Assembly (NCBI GenBank): GCA_043775925.1
Contig: JAYVRW010000421.1
Coordinates: 1-9,661, forward strand
Reading direction: 5' to 3'
From: JAFDVL01 sp043775925
Lineage (GTDB): Bacteria; Acidobacteriota; Blastocatellia; RBC074
DNA: 9,661 nucleotides
The notes beneath the pieces were generated by a model, which worked only from the letters and a program-made list of their open reading frames with translations, was not told the origin of the DNA and ran no database searches. The position numbers and the translations under genes were made by a program. Positions 1 to 8,393 of the stretch are shown here, piece after piece; the stretch's first letter is position 1; each line of letters opens with the position of its first letter.

Positions 1-109
1 TACCCCTGCTCATCTGAGGCTTTGAGATTCCCTCGTTATCTACCTGAAGCATGAAAAATCCTTTTCATGCTTCACCTTCTTTTACAATCATCGGTCTCAA
101 AAATTGTTT
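1..109. other. Upstream leader / end of preceding unit, no gene seen
   Basis: This short stretch before the protease gene has no convincing coding sequence. One frame stays open from the window edge to a TGA at 52-54, but it is too short to judge as the tail of an upstream gene. The main visible structure is the hairpin at 45-74. A weak outer pairing is also possible between 21-27 (TTTGAGA) and 95-101 (TCTCAAA), which would enclose that hairpin. I see no clear -35/-10 pair with normal spacing and no purine-rich Shine-Dalgarno before the ATG at 110. Confidence 0.5.
45..74 (+). terminator. 13-bp hairpin, possible terminator or leader stem
   Basis: Positions 45-57 pair perfectly with 62-74 around a 4-nt loop (ATCC). 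The stem is AT-rich (TGAAGCATGAAAA) and is followed by a pyrimidine-rich run, CCTTCTTTT, at 75-83. That arrangement would suit a weak intrinsic terminator for a gene upstream of the window. If so, little room (about 35 nt) is left for the promoter of the protease gene. The alternative is that it is a leader structure in the protease mRNA. The pairing is read directly; the function is inferred. Confidence 0.45.
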
Positions 110-3100
110 ATGCCAAATTTTTTCAAGACGCGCTCTGTTGCTATTTTACTATTAATTTTAATTGTTTTTGCTTCGGTTGTGATTTTAGCTACTGGTCGCA
201 CGCAGGCCAATATGAATGATGATTCAATCAATGAGACGCAATCGAGGGGTGCTGCCAAATCTTCTCCACGCTTGCAGGAGCTGGATGCGAAAATGAAAAA
301 TAAAGGAATGTTGCTGCTACGCGCAGCGGAATTTGATCCGTTGCAGGAAATTCCGAAAGCCGTTTCCATCGGAAGTGTCCAGTTGGAAATGACCAAAGCT
401 TCGGTCAATAATCAGGTGCGTACCGAAGCGCAGGCGTCAACTTCTTCTTCCTATTTGATCGTGCAATTCAACGATACGATTCAGCCTGCACAAACGGCAA
501 AACTTCGCGCCGATGGCTACGAAATTAAAGCGTATCTTCCAAATAATGCGTATCTGGTCAAAGCTCCGGCGCGGCTTCAGGCGCAGTTGATGAGCAATAG
601 CAAACGTGAATTCCGCTGGGTTGGCGCGTACGGCGCAGGCTTAAAAATTGAACCCGAACTCGCGCAACTGGCGAATGTGGCTGCCAATAAAAATTCACTT
701 GAAGCAGCCTCAAATGTGATGATTGCCTTCAATCTTTTCAGTGGCGAAAAAGCGGATGCAGTCAAGGCTGTCTTAGCTGCGATGAACCTCAACAAAACAT
801 CAGATGTCATCGAAGCCGCTGATCGGGCTTCGGGCCTGGTCGAAGTTGCTTCGACTGAATTGCCAGCGCTTTTGACGACGCTCGCCAATCTGGAGGGCGT
901 CGAATGGATCGAACGATATGCGCGCCCAAAGCTCGAAAACGATAACGGGGTGAAGATTATTCAATCCGGTGGAGTCACCGGAACGAATGTGACTCCGCTT
1001 TATAAAAATGGATTGACGGGAGCCGGACAAATTATCGGCTTTGCGGATTCCGGCATTGATACCGATCACGCGCAGTTTCGTTTGAGCGCTGATGCTGCGG
1101 CACAAACGCTTTCTTACGGGACTACGACCTCTGCTTTAGTGAATGGATTTTTGCCCGTTCTGGTAACGAATCCGAACAACAAAATTCTGACCTATTACGT
1201 GATGGGACGCGGCACGTTGATTGATAACGTCAATAATCCAAATGGTGGCAAAGTCCTTGATCCGAATGAAATGCTGGGTGGCGTATATCGTAACGCTGTT
1301 GCCTATGATGACAATGGTGGTTTTCATGGGACTCATGTGGTCAGTGTGGCAATCGGACGTGACTACGCGGCAACTGGTTCGGGAGCGGTACAGGGAATTT
1401 CCACGCGCACGAGTAATGACGGAGTTGCGCCGGATGCCCGCATTGTTTTTCAGGACGTTGGACATCCTGATAATAATCTTGATGGACTGAATGTCGGTCA
1501 GGCATTAATTATGCAGCAGGCTTACAGCACAGGCGTTCGCGTTCATTCACAAAGCTGGGGTGCGGGAACGAATCCGTCTTACAATACGACAGCCGCTGAT
1601 GATGACGAAGCGATGTGGAAACTTCGTGATTTGACGATTTTTTATTCAGCCGGAAATAGCGGGCCAGCTCCGAACACAATTACGAAAGACACAAAAAATG
1701 GAATTTTAGTTGGCGGGACGAATAGCCCAACCAATGGCGGAAGCATTGAAGACCTTTCCAGCAGCAGCAGTCATGGCCCTGCCCGCGATGGTCGCATCAA
1801 GCCCGACATTCTTGCGCCGTACACTGTCTCGGCGGCAACAGAAAATGCAGGAATCAGCGGTCCTTTTGCGAACCCAACTTCAACGACCGCGATGGATGCG
1901 GCGGTGAATCCATCGGCTCCGAATAACAATCGCACTTTTTCTACTATTTCAGGAACCAGCTTTTCATCGCCAATGGCGGCAGGTGGAGCGATTCTCGCAC
2001 GTCAATATTTCACGGATGGTTATTATCCCACTGGTACGAAAACGGCGGCGAATTCTTTCAATCCCTCGAATGCCTTAATCAAGGCGATAGTCCTGAATTC
2101 AGGGCGTAACGTGACTGGACTTCGTTCCGCTGATAACGGCACTGGTGGAGCGAGTGCGCCGCTACCAAACAATGGGCAGGGCTGGGGGCGAATGACGTTG
2201 GACGATGCTTTATATTTTTCTGGTGATCGCCGCGAATTGAAAGTTGTGGCTGATATTTGGAATGGAGCAACGGCGGCAGATGCTTCACGTCCCGCCGTCA
2301 ATCCTTCAATCATGACAGGGCAAACGCACACCTATCAAATCAACAATGTCAGCACCGTCGAACCGTTGCGCATCACTTTAGTTTGGGCTGATCCAAAAGG
2401 AACGACGGGCGCAAGTGTTGCGCTCACCAATAATCTTGATCTTGAAGTCACTGACCCACAAGGCAAAATTTTTCGTGGCAATGTGAACTTTGCCAGCGCC
2501 TACTCACAACCTGCGAATGGCGCGGCTTTCGATAATAGAAATCCGCTGGAAGCTGTTTACCTTCAATACCCGGCGCCCGGAACTTACACCGTAAAAATTA
2601 TCGGAGCGAATGTTCCCGGCAATGGTCAAATGGGAGTCGTTGCGCAACCCGGCAATCAAACGATTGATTCAAATCGTCAGGGCTATGCGTTAGTCGCCAC
2701 TGGGAATTTTACTGCCGGAGCGGTACCGATTCTGGCGTTGAGTAAATCAACGATCAGCGGTGGAGTGAATGCAGATCGCTTCATCAGCCGCAATGAAACC
2801 TCGACGGCTACTTTGAATATTAATAATCTAACCGCTGTCATTTCGACGAATGTCACCGCGCAAATTTCAGTAGCAGCCTCAAGTCAGGTTCCTGCCAGTT
2901 TGGTGCGGATTAATGGGCAGCCTGCCGGACAAGCGGCTTCGCTGGCGATTGGCGATATAGCAGCTACCTCCAATATTGACCGGGCCATTCAAATTACATT
3001 GCTCAACGACGTCAGCCTCCAGCCGGGGCAAGTCATTACTTTTGATGTGAACCTGACACAAGGCAATGGCTCCGCTGTAGCTTCGCAATTTACAGTTACC

Positions 3101-4636
3101 GTCGCGCAAAAATTATTGACGTATCGCACACGCTTTGAGCCGACTGCTGATCCGGGTGAATCAGGAGTGATCGTCATCCCTGAATCAGAATGGGGGCTTC
3201 GATCCGACAATCCTGCACTTGCTCCCAATGGTGATGCTTTTACAGGAAACTGGATTCTGACCTCGGCAGTGAAAGCTGCCGGATCAACCGCCAGCCTCGG
3301 TGATCCAAGTGGCGTTGGCGCAAGCTACGGTGTGAGCACCACTTCACGCGGGACAACTATTTACGATGATTCACGGTGGTGGACGACTAAAAAAATTGTC
3401 TTGCCGGGATTAACTGTGGCGAGTGATAAAGTTTCAAATCCGGCTGCCACACAGCAGTTGAAATTTGGAATGGAATCTTACAGCGTAGATTTGAAAACTG
3501 ATTTCACGGGAGATAGTTCGACAACCAATCCTGACTTTTTTGTCCTCCGAATTCGCACGTATCGCAATACTTCAGCGGTCTCGGATTTGACTGATACAGG
3601 GTTTAATAGCAACAGTTTTCTGAATGCAGTATTAGTGGATTCGAGCGGAACTGCCAGCAACGGTTTCAAGCGGTATACCGGAAACACTTTTCTAAATAAT
3701 AGTTTGAATGGCGATTTCTCATTTGATACCACAACGCCGGATAATTCTGATGTCGCCTTTCGCGTGGAATTGCAGCTCCGCCGCAATGAACTGGCGCAAA
3801 CCGGAGATGGCGTTTTTGTTGATAATCTTGAACTGAAATTACGATCCAGCGATCTAACGGTGTATCCCGCGCTCTCATCAATCAATTCAGTCACCGTCAA
3901 TGGCGCGAATTGGGCGCCTGCACAGGTTGCTCCCGGAGCTTTGGTTTCCAGTTTTGGTAACGGCTTGCCGACGAATTTGACGATAGATCAGGGCGTAGCG
4001 GCGTTTCCGTTACCGACTGTTCTGGGCGGAATTTCTGTGCGGGTGAATGGGATGCTGGCTCCACTGCTTTATGTGGGAGCAGGCACGCGCTTTGGCTCAA
4101 ATGGAGCATTCCAGATTAATTATCAGTTGCCCTTTGAAGCTACGCCGGGAGTTGCCTTGGTTGAGGTTCTTAATAATGGGAATCCTGTTACCAGTGAATT
4201 TTTGACAGTACGAAACTCATCGCCCGGAGTGTTTAGTTTTACCTCGGATGGACAGGGGCAAATCGCTGCTTTGAATCAGGGTTATCAGGCGAACGGCGCG
4301 GCTCGTCCTGAAGCGCGTGGGCGGGTGATTCAAATTTACGCGACCGGAACCGGAGCGCAATTGATTGACAGTGTGACGCGCCTTCGTGCAACTTTAGCAA
4401 CCGCAATTGCTCCACCGGGAGATGGTAGTAAGTTGTATCTGACGGAAAATCTGCCGACCGTCACAATTGGAGGAATTCCTGCGACGGTTGAATTTAGTGG
4501 TCTCGCGCCAGGTTATGTTGGATTGTGGCAGGTTAATGTGCGAATTCCGTCGAATGCTGCAACTGGTAATGCGATCCCTGTAGTTGTGTCGTTGGATGGA
4601 CGTGCCAGTAATCAGACGACGGTGGCGGTGAATTAG
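110..4636 (+). CDS. Secreted S8 (Kp43-like) subtilisin family serine protease with TIGR03437 C-terminal domain
   Basis: Predicted exported endopeptidase, 1508 residues from the ATG at 110. A TTG at 104 is in frame, but ATG is preferred; neither has a clear Shine-Dalgarno. Residues about 10-33 are a basic then hydrophobic signal segment. Residues about 110-270 look like a propeptide (YLIVQF start, then VEWIER before the mature domain), as in Kp43-type enzymes. The catalytic triad is visible: Asp313 (ADSGID), His406 (FHGTHV) and Ser617 (GTSFSSPMAAG), with oxyanion Asn516 (SAGNSGP). The Asp-His spacing of about 93 residues is long for the family and implies an insertion. After it come a beta-sandwich (about 705-875, with LVWADP and NNLDLEV), an Ig-like stretch (about 876-1003), an unrecognised beta-rich region (about 1004-1250), and a TIGR03437-type domain (about 1260-1508) with QINYQLP at 1335 and APGYVG at 1466. 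Substrate is unknown. An active protease is likely because every catalytic residue is intact. Confidence 0.93.
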   Translation: MPNFFKTRSVAILLLILIVFASVVILATGRTQANMNDDSINETQSRGAAKSSPRLQELDAKMKNKGMLLLRAAEFDPLQEIPKAVSIGSVQLEMTKASVNNQVRTEAQASTSSSYLIVQFNDTIQPAQTAKLRADGYEIKAYLPNNAYLVKAPARLQAQLMSNSKREFRWVGAYGAGLKIEPELAQLANVAANKNSLEAASNVMIAFNLFSGEKADAVKAVLAAMNLNKTSDVIEAADRASGLVEVASTELPALLTTLANLEGVEWIERYARPKLENDNGVKIIQSGGVTGTNVTPLYKNGLTGAGQIIGFADSGIDTDHAQFRLSADAAAQTLSYGTTTSALVNGFLPVLVTNPNNKILTYYVMGRGTLIDNVNNPNGGKVLDPNEMLGGVYRNAVAYDDNGGFHGTHVVSVAIGRDYAATGSGAVQGISTRTSNDGVAPDARIVFQDVGHPDNNLDGLNVGQALIMQQAYSTGVRVHSQSWGAGTNPSYNTTAADDDEAMWKLRDLTIFYSAGNSGPAPNTITKDTKNGILVGGTNSPTNGGSIEDLSSSSSHGPARDGRIKPDILAPYTVSAATENAGISGPFANPTSTTAMDAAVNPSAPNNNRTFSTISGTSFSSPMAAGGAILARQYFTDGYYPTGTKTAANSFNPSNALIKAIVLNSGRNVTGLRSADNGTGGASAPLPNNGQGWGRMTLDDALYFSGDRRELKVVADIWNGATAADASRPAVNPSIMTGQTHTYQINNVSTVEPLRITLVWADPKGTTGASVALTNNLDLEVTDPQGKIFRGNVNFASAYSQPANGAAFDNRNPLEAVYLQYPAPGTYTVKIIGANVPGNGQMGVVAQPGNQTIDSNRQGYALVATGNFTAGAVPILALSKSTISGGVNADRFISRNETSTATLNINNLTAVISTNVTAQISVAASSQVPASLVRINGQPAGQAASLAIGDIAATSNIDRAIQITLLNDVSLQPGQVITFDVNLTQGNGSAVASQFTVTVAQKLLTYRTRFEPTADPGESGVIVIPESEWGLRSDNPALAPNGDAFTGNWILTSAVKAAGSTASLGDPSGVGASYGVSTTSRGTTIYDDSRWWTTKKIVLPGLTVASDKVSNPAATQQLKFGMESYSVDLKTDFTGDSSTTNPDFFVLRIRTYRNTSAVSDLTDTGFNSNSFLNAVLVDSSGTASNGFKRYTGNTFLNNSLNGDFSFDTTTPDNSDVAFRVELQLRRNELAQTGDGVFVDNLELKLRSSDLTVYPALSSINSVTVNGANWAPAQVAPGALVSSFGNGLPTNLTIDQGVAAFPLPTVLGGISVRVNGMLAPLLYVGAGTRFGSNGAFQINYQLPFEATPGVALVEVLNNGNPVTSEFLTVRNSSPGVFSFTSDGQGQIAALNQGYQANGAARPEARGRVIQIYATGTGAQLIDSVTRLRATLATAIAPPGDGSKLYLTENLPTVTIGGIPATVEFSGLAPGYVGLWQVNVRIPSNAATGNAIPVVVSLDGRASNQTTVAVN

Positions 4637-4643
4637 TAATACT

Positions 4644-4699
4644 GTTCAGAGTTCACGCTTCAGCGTGCATACAACCATGCTGAAGCGTGAACTCTGAAC
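4644..4699. repeat. Long perfect-armed hairpin between protease and propeller genes
   Basis: Positions 4644-4664 are the exact reverse complement of 4679-4699 (21 bp). Pairing extends inward by a G-T and two Watson-Crick pairs, leaving an 8-nt loop at 4668-4675. The arm contains GTTCACGCTTCAGC. It starts 7 nt after the protease stop and ends 5 nt before the Shine-Dalgarno of the next gene. No T-run follows either arm, so it is not a classical intrinsic terminator on either strand. The length and perfection suggest a dispersed palindromic (REP/MITE-like) unit that may act as an attenuator or mRNA-stability element. The structure is seen; the role is inferred. Confidence 0.85.
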
Positions 4700-4704
4700 T
4701 CTCT

Positions 4705-4708
4705 GGAG
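4705..4708 (+). promoter_or_regulatory. Shine-Dalgarno of the propeller lipoprotein gene
   Basis: GGAG lies 9 nt before the ATG at 4718, good spacing that supports this start. It lies just outside the upstream hairpin, so the folded hairpin would leave it accessible. Confidence 0.7.
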
Positions 4709-4717
4709 AACCCCGAA

Positions 4718-7700
4718 ATGCAAAAGAAATATATTTTGTTGGCGCTGTTCATTGCGCTCGTGGCTCTGACGTTTGCCTGTCAGAAGAACCCCTTTGAGTC
4801 ATTAGAAAATAGTTTTATTACTGAGCAGGAAGGCGAAGGTCGTACACGTGAAGATTCGTTTTACGCCGAGCGTGCTTATCCGGCGCAAACCATTCCTCTG
4901 GGTGCTCGCCAACACGCAATTGAGCAGGCGGACAGCGAAGAGCAAAGGTTGCGACAATCCCCAAAATTTGCACGCGAGCTGGCGCGGTTAGAAGCCGCCA
5001 GCGATGAGAGTTGGGCTTCGCTTGGCCCGCAACCACTGAATTCTGGCAGTAACGTTTGGACAGGACGAGTGAGTGCACTTGCTCTTCATCCACAATACGA
5101 TGGAGCCAATAATCAAACAGTTTATGTCGGCGGCGCACAGGGCGGAGTGTGGCGTTCGACCGATAACGGAAATAATTGGAATCCGATCATGGACGATCAA
5201 CCTTCGCTGGCGATTGGCTCCATTGCGATTGATCCGACGAATCCAAATAATATTTTTGTTGGAACTGGCGAAGGCAATCGCAGCGGTGATACCTATTACG
5301 GTGCAGGGCTATTAAAATCTACGGATGGAGGTACGACATGGCGGGTGATTGCTGGTCCAATTTCTAATGCGACTCCACTCAAACCAGTTTTTGTGAATGC
5401 TTCAATCGCGGCCATCGCGATTGATCCGGTAACTCCGAATGTGATTTTCACCGCGACGACTTTTGCTAGTACAGCGTCGGCTTCCGGCGGCGCGGGACTT
5501 GTGGAATCAGGCAAACAGAAGGGGATTTGGAAGTCTACAGATGGCGGCGAGACATGGCGTAATGTAGACCCAGACGCGAGCAATGGTGTTCAGAGCGCAC
5601 ATAATGTCGTCATTGATCCGCTGAATCATAACATCATCTATGCCGCGATTCGTTCACGCGGAATTTATCGCTCAAAATCTGGCGGAGAACCTGGGACATG
5701 GGAAAAACTTACGAATGGTGTGGCGAACACTTCGGGTACAACGCCAACTTTTGCGCGCTGTGAATTAGCGACGGGACCAGCCTTGGTTCCATCAACGTCA
5801 GCTATATTGTATGCATCTTTCGCCAACTTTGCGGATGACACGATTCTCGGTTTTTACAGGTCTACTGATGGCGGAGATAATTGGACGCAGGTCACTACCC
5901 CGCCTGATGGTGGGCAGGCGGGGTATAACGTCGCCATTGCCGTAGACCCAATCGATGCGAACACTGTTTTTTATGGTAGCCAAGTTCAAGCCGTGATGCG
6001 CAGCGTCAATGGAGGGCAAACATGGACGAATGTGACAGGTAGGTTGCATGCCGATACACATTCAATTGTTGTGGCAAAAAATAATCATAATATTATTTTT
6101 ACTGGTAACGATGGAGGTATTTGGCGCAGCGATGCGGCGACCGCCAGCAACCTCAATTGGGTTTCCCTGAATCAACACTTGAGTCTGACACAGTTCCAGT
6201 CGGTGGCAATTCATCCGACCGATTCAAATTTTGTGATTGGCGGAACGCAGGATAATGGAACCAGCGCACATCGAGGATCAGTCAGTTGGAATTCGATTGC
6301 CGGAGGTGATGGTGGATTCAGTTTGATAGATCAATCTAATCCTTTAGTTCTGTATCACACGTATTTTAACGACGATAATTCCAGTGGTACTGCGCAAATC
6401 GGGCCGCGAGTCTCATTGAACGGTGGTGTCAGTTGGGCGTTGCGCGGTTGTTTTGGCTGTAGCACGACGCTGGGGAATTTTAATCCCGCTGATCGTGTAA
6501 AATTCTATGCGCCAATGGCATTGAATCCAGCCTTCGTTGGGGGTAACGGCAATGTCGTTTATTTCGGCACATATCGGTTGTATCGTACTGAAAATCAGGG
6601 AATCACCTGGACAGGGTTAGGTGCCAGCACGGATAATTTTGGTCAGGATTTGACCAAAGGCGGGACGGCAGCAATTACAACTATTAGCGCTTATCCGAAG
6701 CTTGATAATACGACTTCACCACCGACTGAAATTGTTTGGATTGGCACGAGTGATGGCAATGTGCAGGTTACGAGCAATGCCGGAGCGTTAGCCGCAGCGA
6801 CTTTTACGAACGTCACGAATGCTCCTTTGCCCAATCGCTACGTTACCGACATCGCGGCTGACCCCAATAACCCAAATCGCGCAGTAGTTGTCTTCTCCGG
6901 CTTTGAGGCAAATACTACTGCGACGCTCGGACATGTTTTTGTTACCACTAATCGCGGCACAAACTGGGTAAATATCAGTGGCAATTTGCCAGACATACCA
7001 ACGACCTCGGTAGCGCTTGATCCAACCAATGTAAATCGGCTTTGGATCGGGACGGACATTGGTGTGTTTCAGACGACTGATGGAGGAACGACGTGGCTCA
7101 GGCTGGATAAGGGAATGCCCCGCATAGCTGTTTTCATGCTTCGTTATCAAAACTCTACTGGCAATTTGATCGCGGCTACGCACGGACGAGGTATGTTTCG
7201 TTGGCGCACGAATACGACGGCGACTTCGGTTTCAGCGGCGAGTTATTCGCCCTCGACAGATGTGGCGCGCAATTCAATTGTGGCGGCATTTGGGTTGAAT
7301 TTAGCGACTTCAGCGGGGCCTGCTCCGGCAGGAGTGCTGCCGTTGCCAACTACCTTAGCAGGTACGATGGTGACGATTCGTGATAGCCAGAATGTTGAGC
7401 GATTGGCTTCACTCTTTTACGTCGGACCAGGTCAGGTAAATTATCAAATTCCTGATACTGCCGCGCTGGGTACTGCGACAGTCATTGTCAAAAATTTACT
7501 GGGAGAAACTTCGAGTGGCACAATTAATATTACCGCCGTAGCGCCCGGGTTATTCACCGGTAATGCCGATGGAGCCGGAGCGATTAATGGTTTTGCCATT
7601 CGTGTGCGCGGCACGACGCAAACACGTGAAAGCACTGTCGCTTTGAATGCGAGCAATATTTATGTCACGAAGCCGATTAGTTTTGATCCGGCGATTGAAT

Positions 7701-7939
7701 CTTTATTTTTAGAATTGTATGGGACAGGAATTCGCTACGCGACCAGTCAGGCGAATGTGCAGTGTGAAATTGGTGGCGTGACCATTCCGGTAGAGTACGC
7801 CGGAGTTGCACCGGGCTACATCGGATTGGATCAGGTGAACATTAAAGTTCCCAATAGCCTCGACAATCGCGGCGAAGTAGATTTAACTTTAATCGTGGAC
7901 GGCAAGCGTTCACGCACGGTCAGAGTAAACATTAACTAA
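4718..7939 (+). CDS. Asp-box (BNR/sortilin-like) beta-propeller lipoprotein with TIGR03437 C-terminal domain
   Basis: Predicted envelope protein of 1073 residues. The N-terminus is a lipoprotein-like signal (MQKKYILLALF..., then LTFAC with Cys21). The box is not ideal, having Thr at -3 and Phe at -2. The body is a series of Asp-box motifs of the S/T-x-D/N-x-G-x-x-W type, starting at residues 147, 201, 273, 319 (looser), 382, 429, 566, 624, 743 and 786. They are interleaved with segments such as IAIDPTNPNNIFVGTGEG. This pattern is typical of the sortilin/VPS10, BNR and GH74-like propeller superfamily. The number of motifs suggests one large or two smaller propellers. Residues about 838-1073 form a TIGR03437-type domain (SIVAAFGLNLA-like start, QVNYQIP at 906, APGYIG at 1031). 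I see no catalytic signature that would name a glycosidase, so a binding or scaffold role is as likely as an enzyme. It probably shares a transcript with the NIPSNAP gene 10 nt downstream. Confidence 0.9.
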   Translation: MQKKYILLALFIALVALTFACQKNPFESLENSFITEQEGEGRTREDSFYAERAYPAQTIPLGARQHAIEQADSEEQRLRQSPKFARELARLEAASDESWASLGPQPLNSGSNVWTGRVSALALHPQYDGANNQTVYVGGAQGGVWRSTDNGNNWNPIMDDQPSLAIGSIAIDPTNPNNIFVGTGEGNRSGDTYYGAGLLKSTDGGTTWRVIAGPISNATPLKPVFVNASIAAIAIDPVTPNVIFTATTFASTASASGGAGLVESGKQKGIWKSTDGGETWRNVDPDASNGVQSAHNVVIDPLNHNIIYAAIRSRGIYRSKSGGEPGTWEKLTNGVANTSGTTPTFARCELATGPALVPSTSAILYASFANFADDTILGFYRSTDGGDNWTQVTTPPDGGQAGYNVAIAVDPIDANTVFYGSQVQAVMRSVNGGQTWTNVTGRLHADTHSIVVAKNNHNIIFTGNDGGIWRSDAATASNLNWVSLNQHLSLTQFQSVAIHPTDSNFVIGGTQDNGTSAHRGSVSWNSIAGGDGGFSLIDQSNPLVLYHTYFNDDNSSGTAQIGPRVSLNGGVSWALRGCFGCSTTLGNFNPADRVKFYAPMALNPAFVGGNGNVVYFGTYRLYRTENQGITWTGLGASTDNFGQDLTKGGTAAITTISAYPKLDNTTSPPTEIVWIGTSDGNVQVTSNAGALAAATFTNVTNAPLPNRYVTDIAADPNNPNRAVVVFSGFEANTTATLGHVFVTTNRGTNWVNISGNLPDIPTTSVALDPTNVNRLWIGTDIGVFQTTDGGTTWLRLDKGMPRIAVFMLRYQNSTGNLIAATHGRGMFRWRTNTTATSVSAASYSPSTDVARNSIVAAFGLNLATSAGPAPAGVLPLPTTLAGTMVTIRDSQNVERLASLFYVGPGQVNYQIPDTAALGTATVIVKNLLGETSSGTINITAVAPGLFTGNADGAGAINGFAIRVRGTTQTRESTVALNASNIYVTKPISFDPAIESLFLELYGTGIRYATSQANVQCEIGGVTIPVEYAGVAPGYIGLDQVNIKVPNSLDNRGEVDLTLIVDGKRSRTVRVNIN
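5896..5925. repeat. GC-rich palindrome inside the propeller gene
   Basis: Positions 5896-5906 (TACCCCGCCTG) are the exact reverse complement of 5915-5925, with an 8-nt loop (ATGGTGGG). The unit is 30 nt long. It is read in frame as part of the linker after the Asp box at residues 382-389 (around PPDGGQAG) and does not disturb the reading frame. Its base composition is clearly richer in G and C than the surrounding gene, which suggests a REP-like unit absorbed into coding sequence. Chance cannot be excluded. Confidence 0.7.
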
Positions 7940-7943
7940 AGGA
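7938..7943 (+). promoter_or_regulatory. Shine-Dalgarno of the NIPSNAP gene overlapping the previous stop codon
   Basis: AAAGGA begins in the TAA stop of the propeller gene (7937-7939) and lies 6 nt before the ATG at 7950. This supports the start and suggests translational coupling within one transcript. Confidence 0.75.
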
Positions 7944-7949
7944 ACACCC

Positions 7950-8387
7950 ATGAAAAAATATATTTTGCCCCTTGCCTTACTAACGATTGGTCTCGGATTC
8001 GGATTCTGGTTCGGTCATGGCAGCGCGACCGAAGCCGCTGCTGCTGTTGCTAAAAATCGCGTTTTTGAAATGCGCACTTACACGACCAACGAAGGAAAAT
8101 TACCTGATTTAGAAAAACGTTTTCGTGAACACACGACAAAGATTTTTAAGAAGCACGGCATGACAAATATCGGATACTGGGTTCCGCAGGACTCACCGAA
8201 AAAAGAAAATACGTTGATTTACATTATTGCTCACAAAGACCGCGACGCTGCCAAAAAATCCTGGGATGATTTCCGTAATGATCCTGAATGGAAAGAAGTA
8301 GCAAAGGCTTCCGAAGTGAACGGAAAAATTGTCAGCAAAGTTGACTCTGTCTTTATGGATCCAACCGATTATTCGCTGATTAAATAG
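7950..8387 (+). CDS. Exported NIPSNAP family protein
   Basis: Small protein of 145 residues. Residues about 4-22 form a hydrophobic segment after a KK start, so it is either secreted by a signal peptide or anchored at its N-terminus. An alanine-rich linker (about 26-34) follows. Residues about 37-143 match the NIPSNAP fold, a dimeric alpha-beta barrel, with the hallmark start RVFEMRTYTT, then EKRFREHTTKIFKKHGM, IGYWVPQD, LIYIIAHKDRDAAKKSWDDF and a closing SKVDSVFMDPTDYS. The biochemical role of bacterial NIPSNAP proteins is not well settled, so no reaction is assigned. It lies 10 nt after the propeller gene with an overlapping Shine-Dalgarno, so it is probably the last gene of that operon. 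No terminator is visible after it; the repeat element begins 6 nt beyond its stop. The family call is firm; the function is open. Confidence 0.9.
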   Translation: MKKYILPLALLTIGLGFGFWFGHGSATEAAAAVAKNRVFEMRTYTTNEGKLPDLEKRFREHTTKIFKKHGMTNIGYWVPQDSPKKENTLIYIIAHKDRDAAKKSWDDFRNDPEWKEVAKASEVNGKIVSKVDSVFMDPTDYSLIK

Positions 8388-8393
8388 TAAAAC

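Noticed and set aside
104..109. TTG at 104 as the start of the protease gene
   Set aside because: It would add only two residues, and the ATG at 110 is a stronger start codon. Neither has a clear ribosome site, so ATG was preferred.
3478..3900. A 140-residue open frame on the - strand inside the protease gene
   Set aside because: It is fully antisense to a clearly coding region, its translation resembles no protein family, and no ribosome site supports it.
6788..7183. A 131-residue open frame on the - strand inside the propeller gene
   Set aside because: It is antisense to Asp-box-coding sequence and looks like a by-product of its codon pattern.
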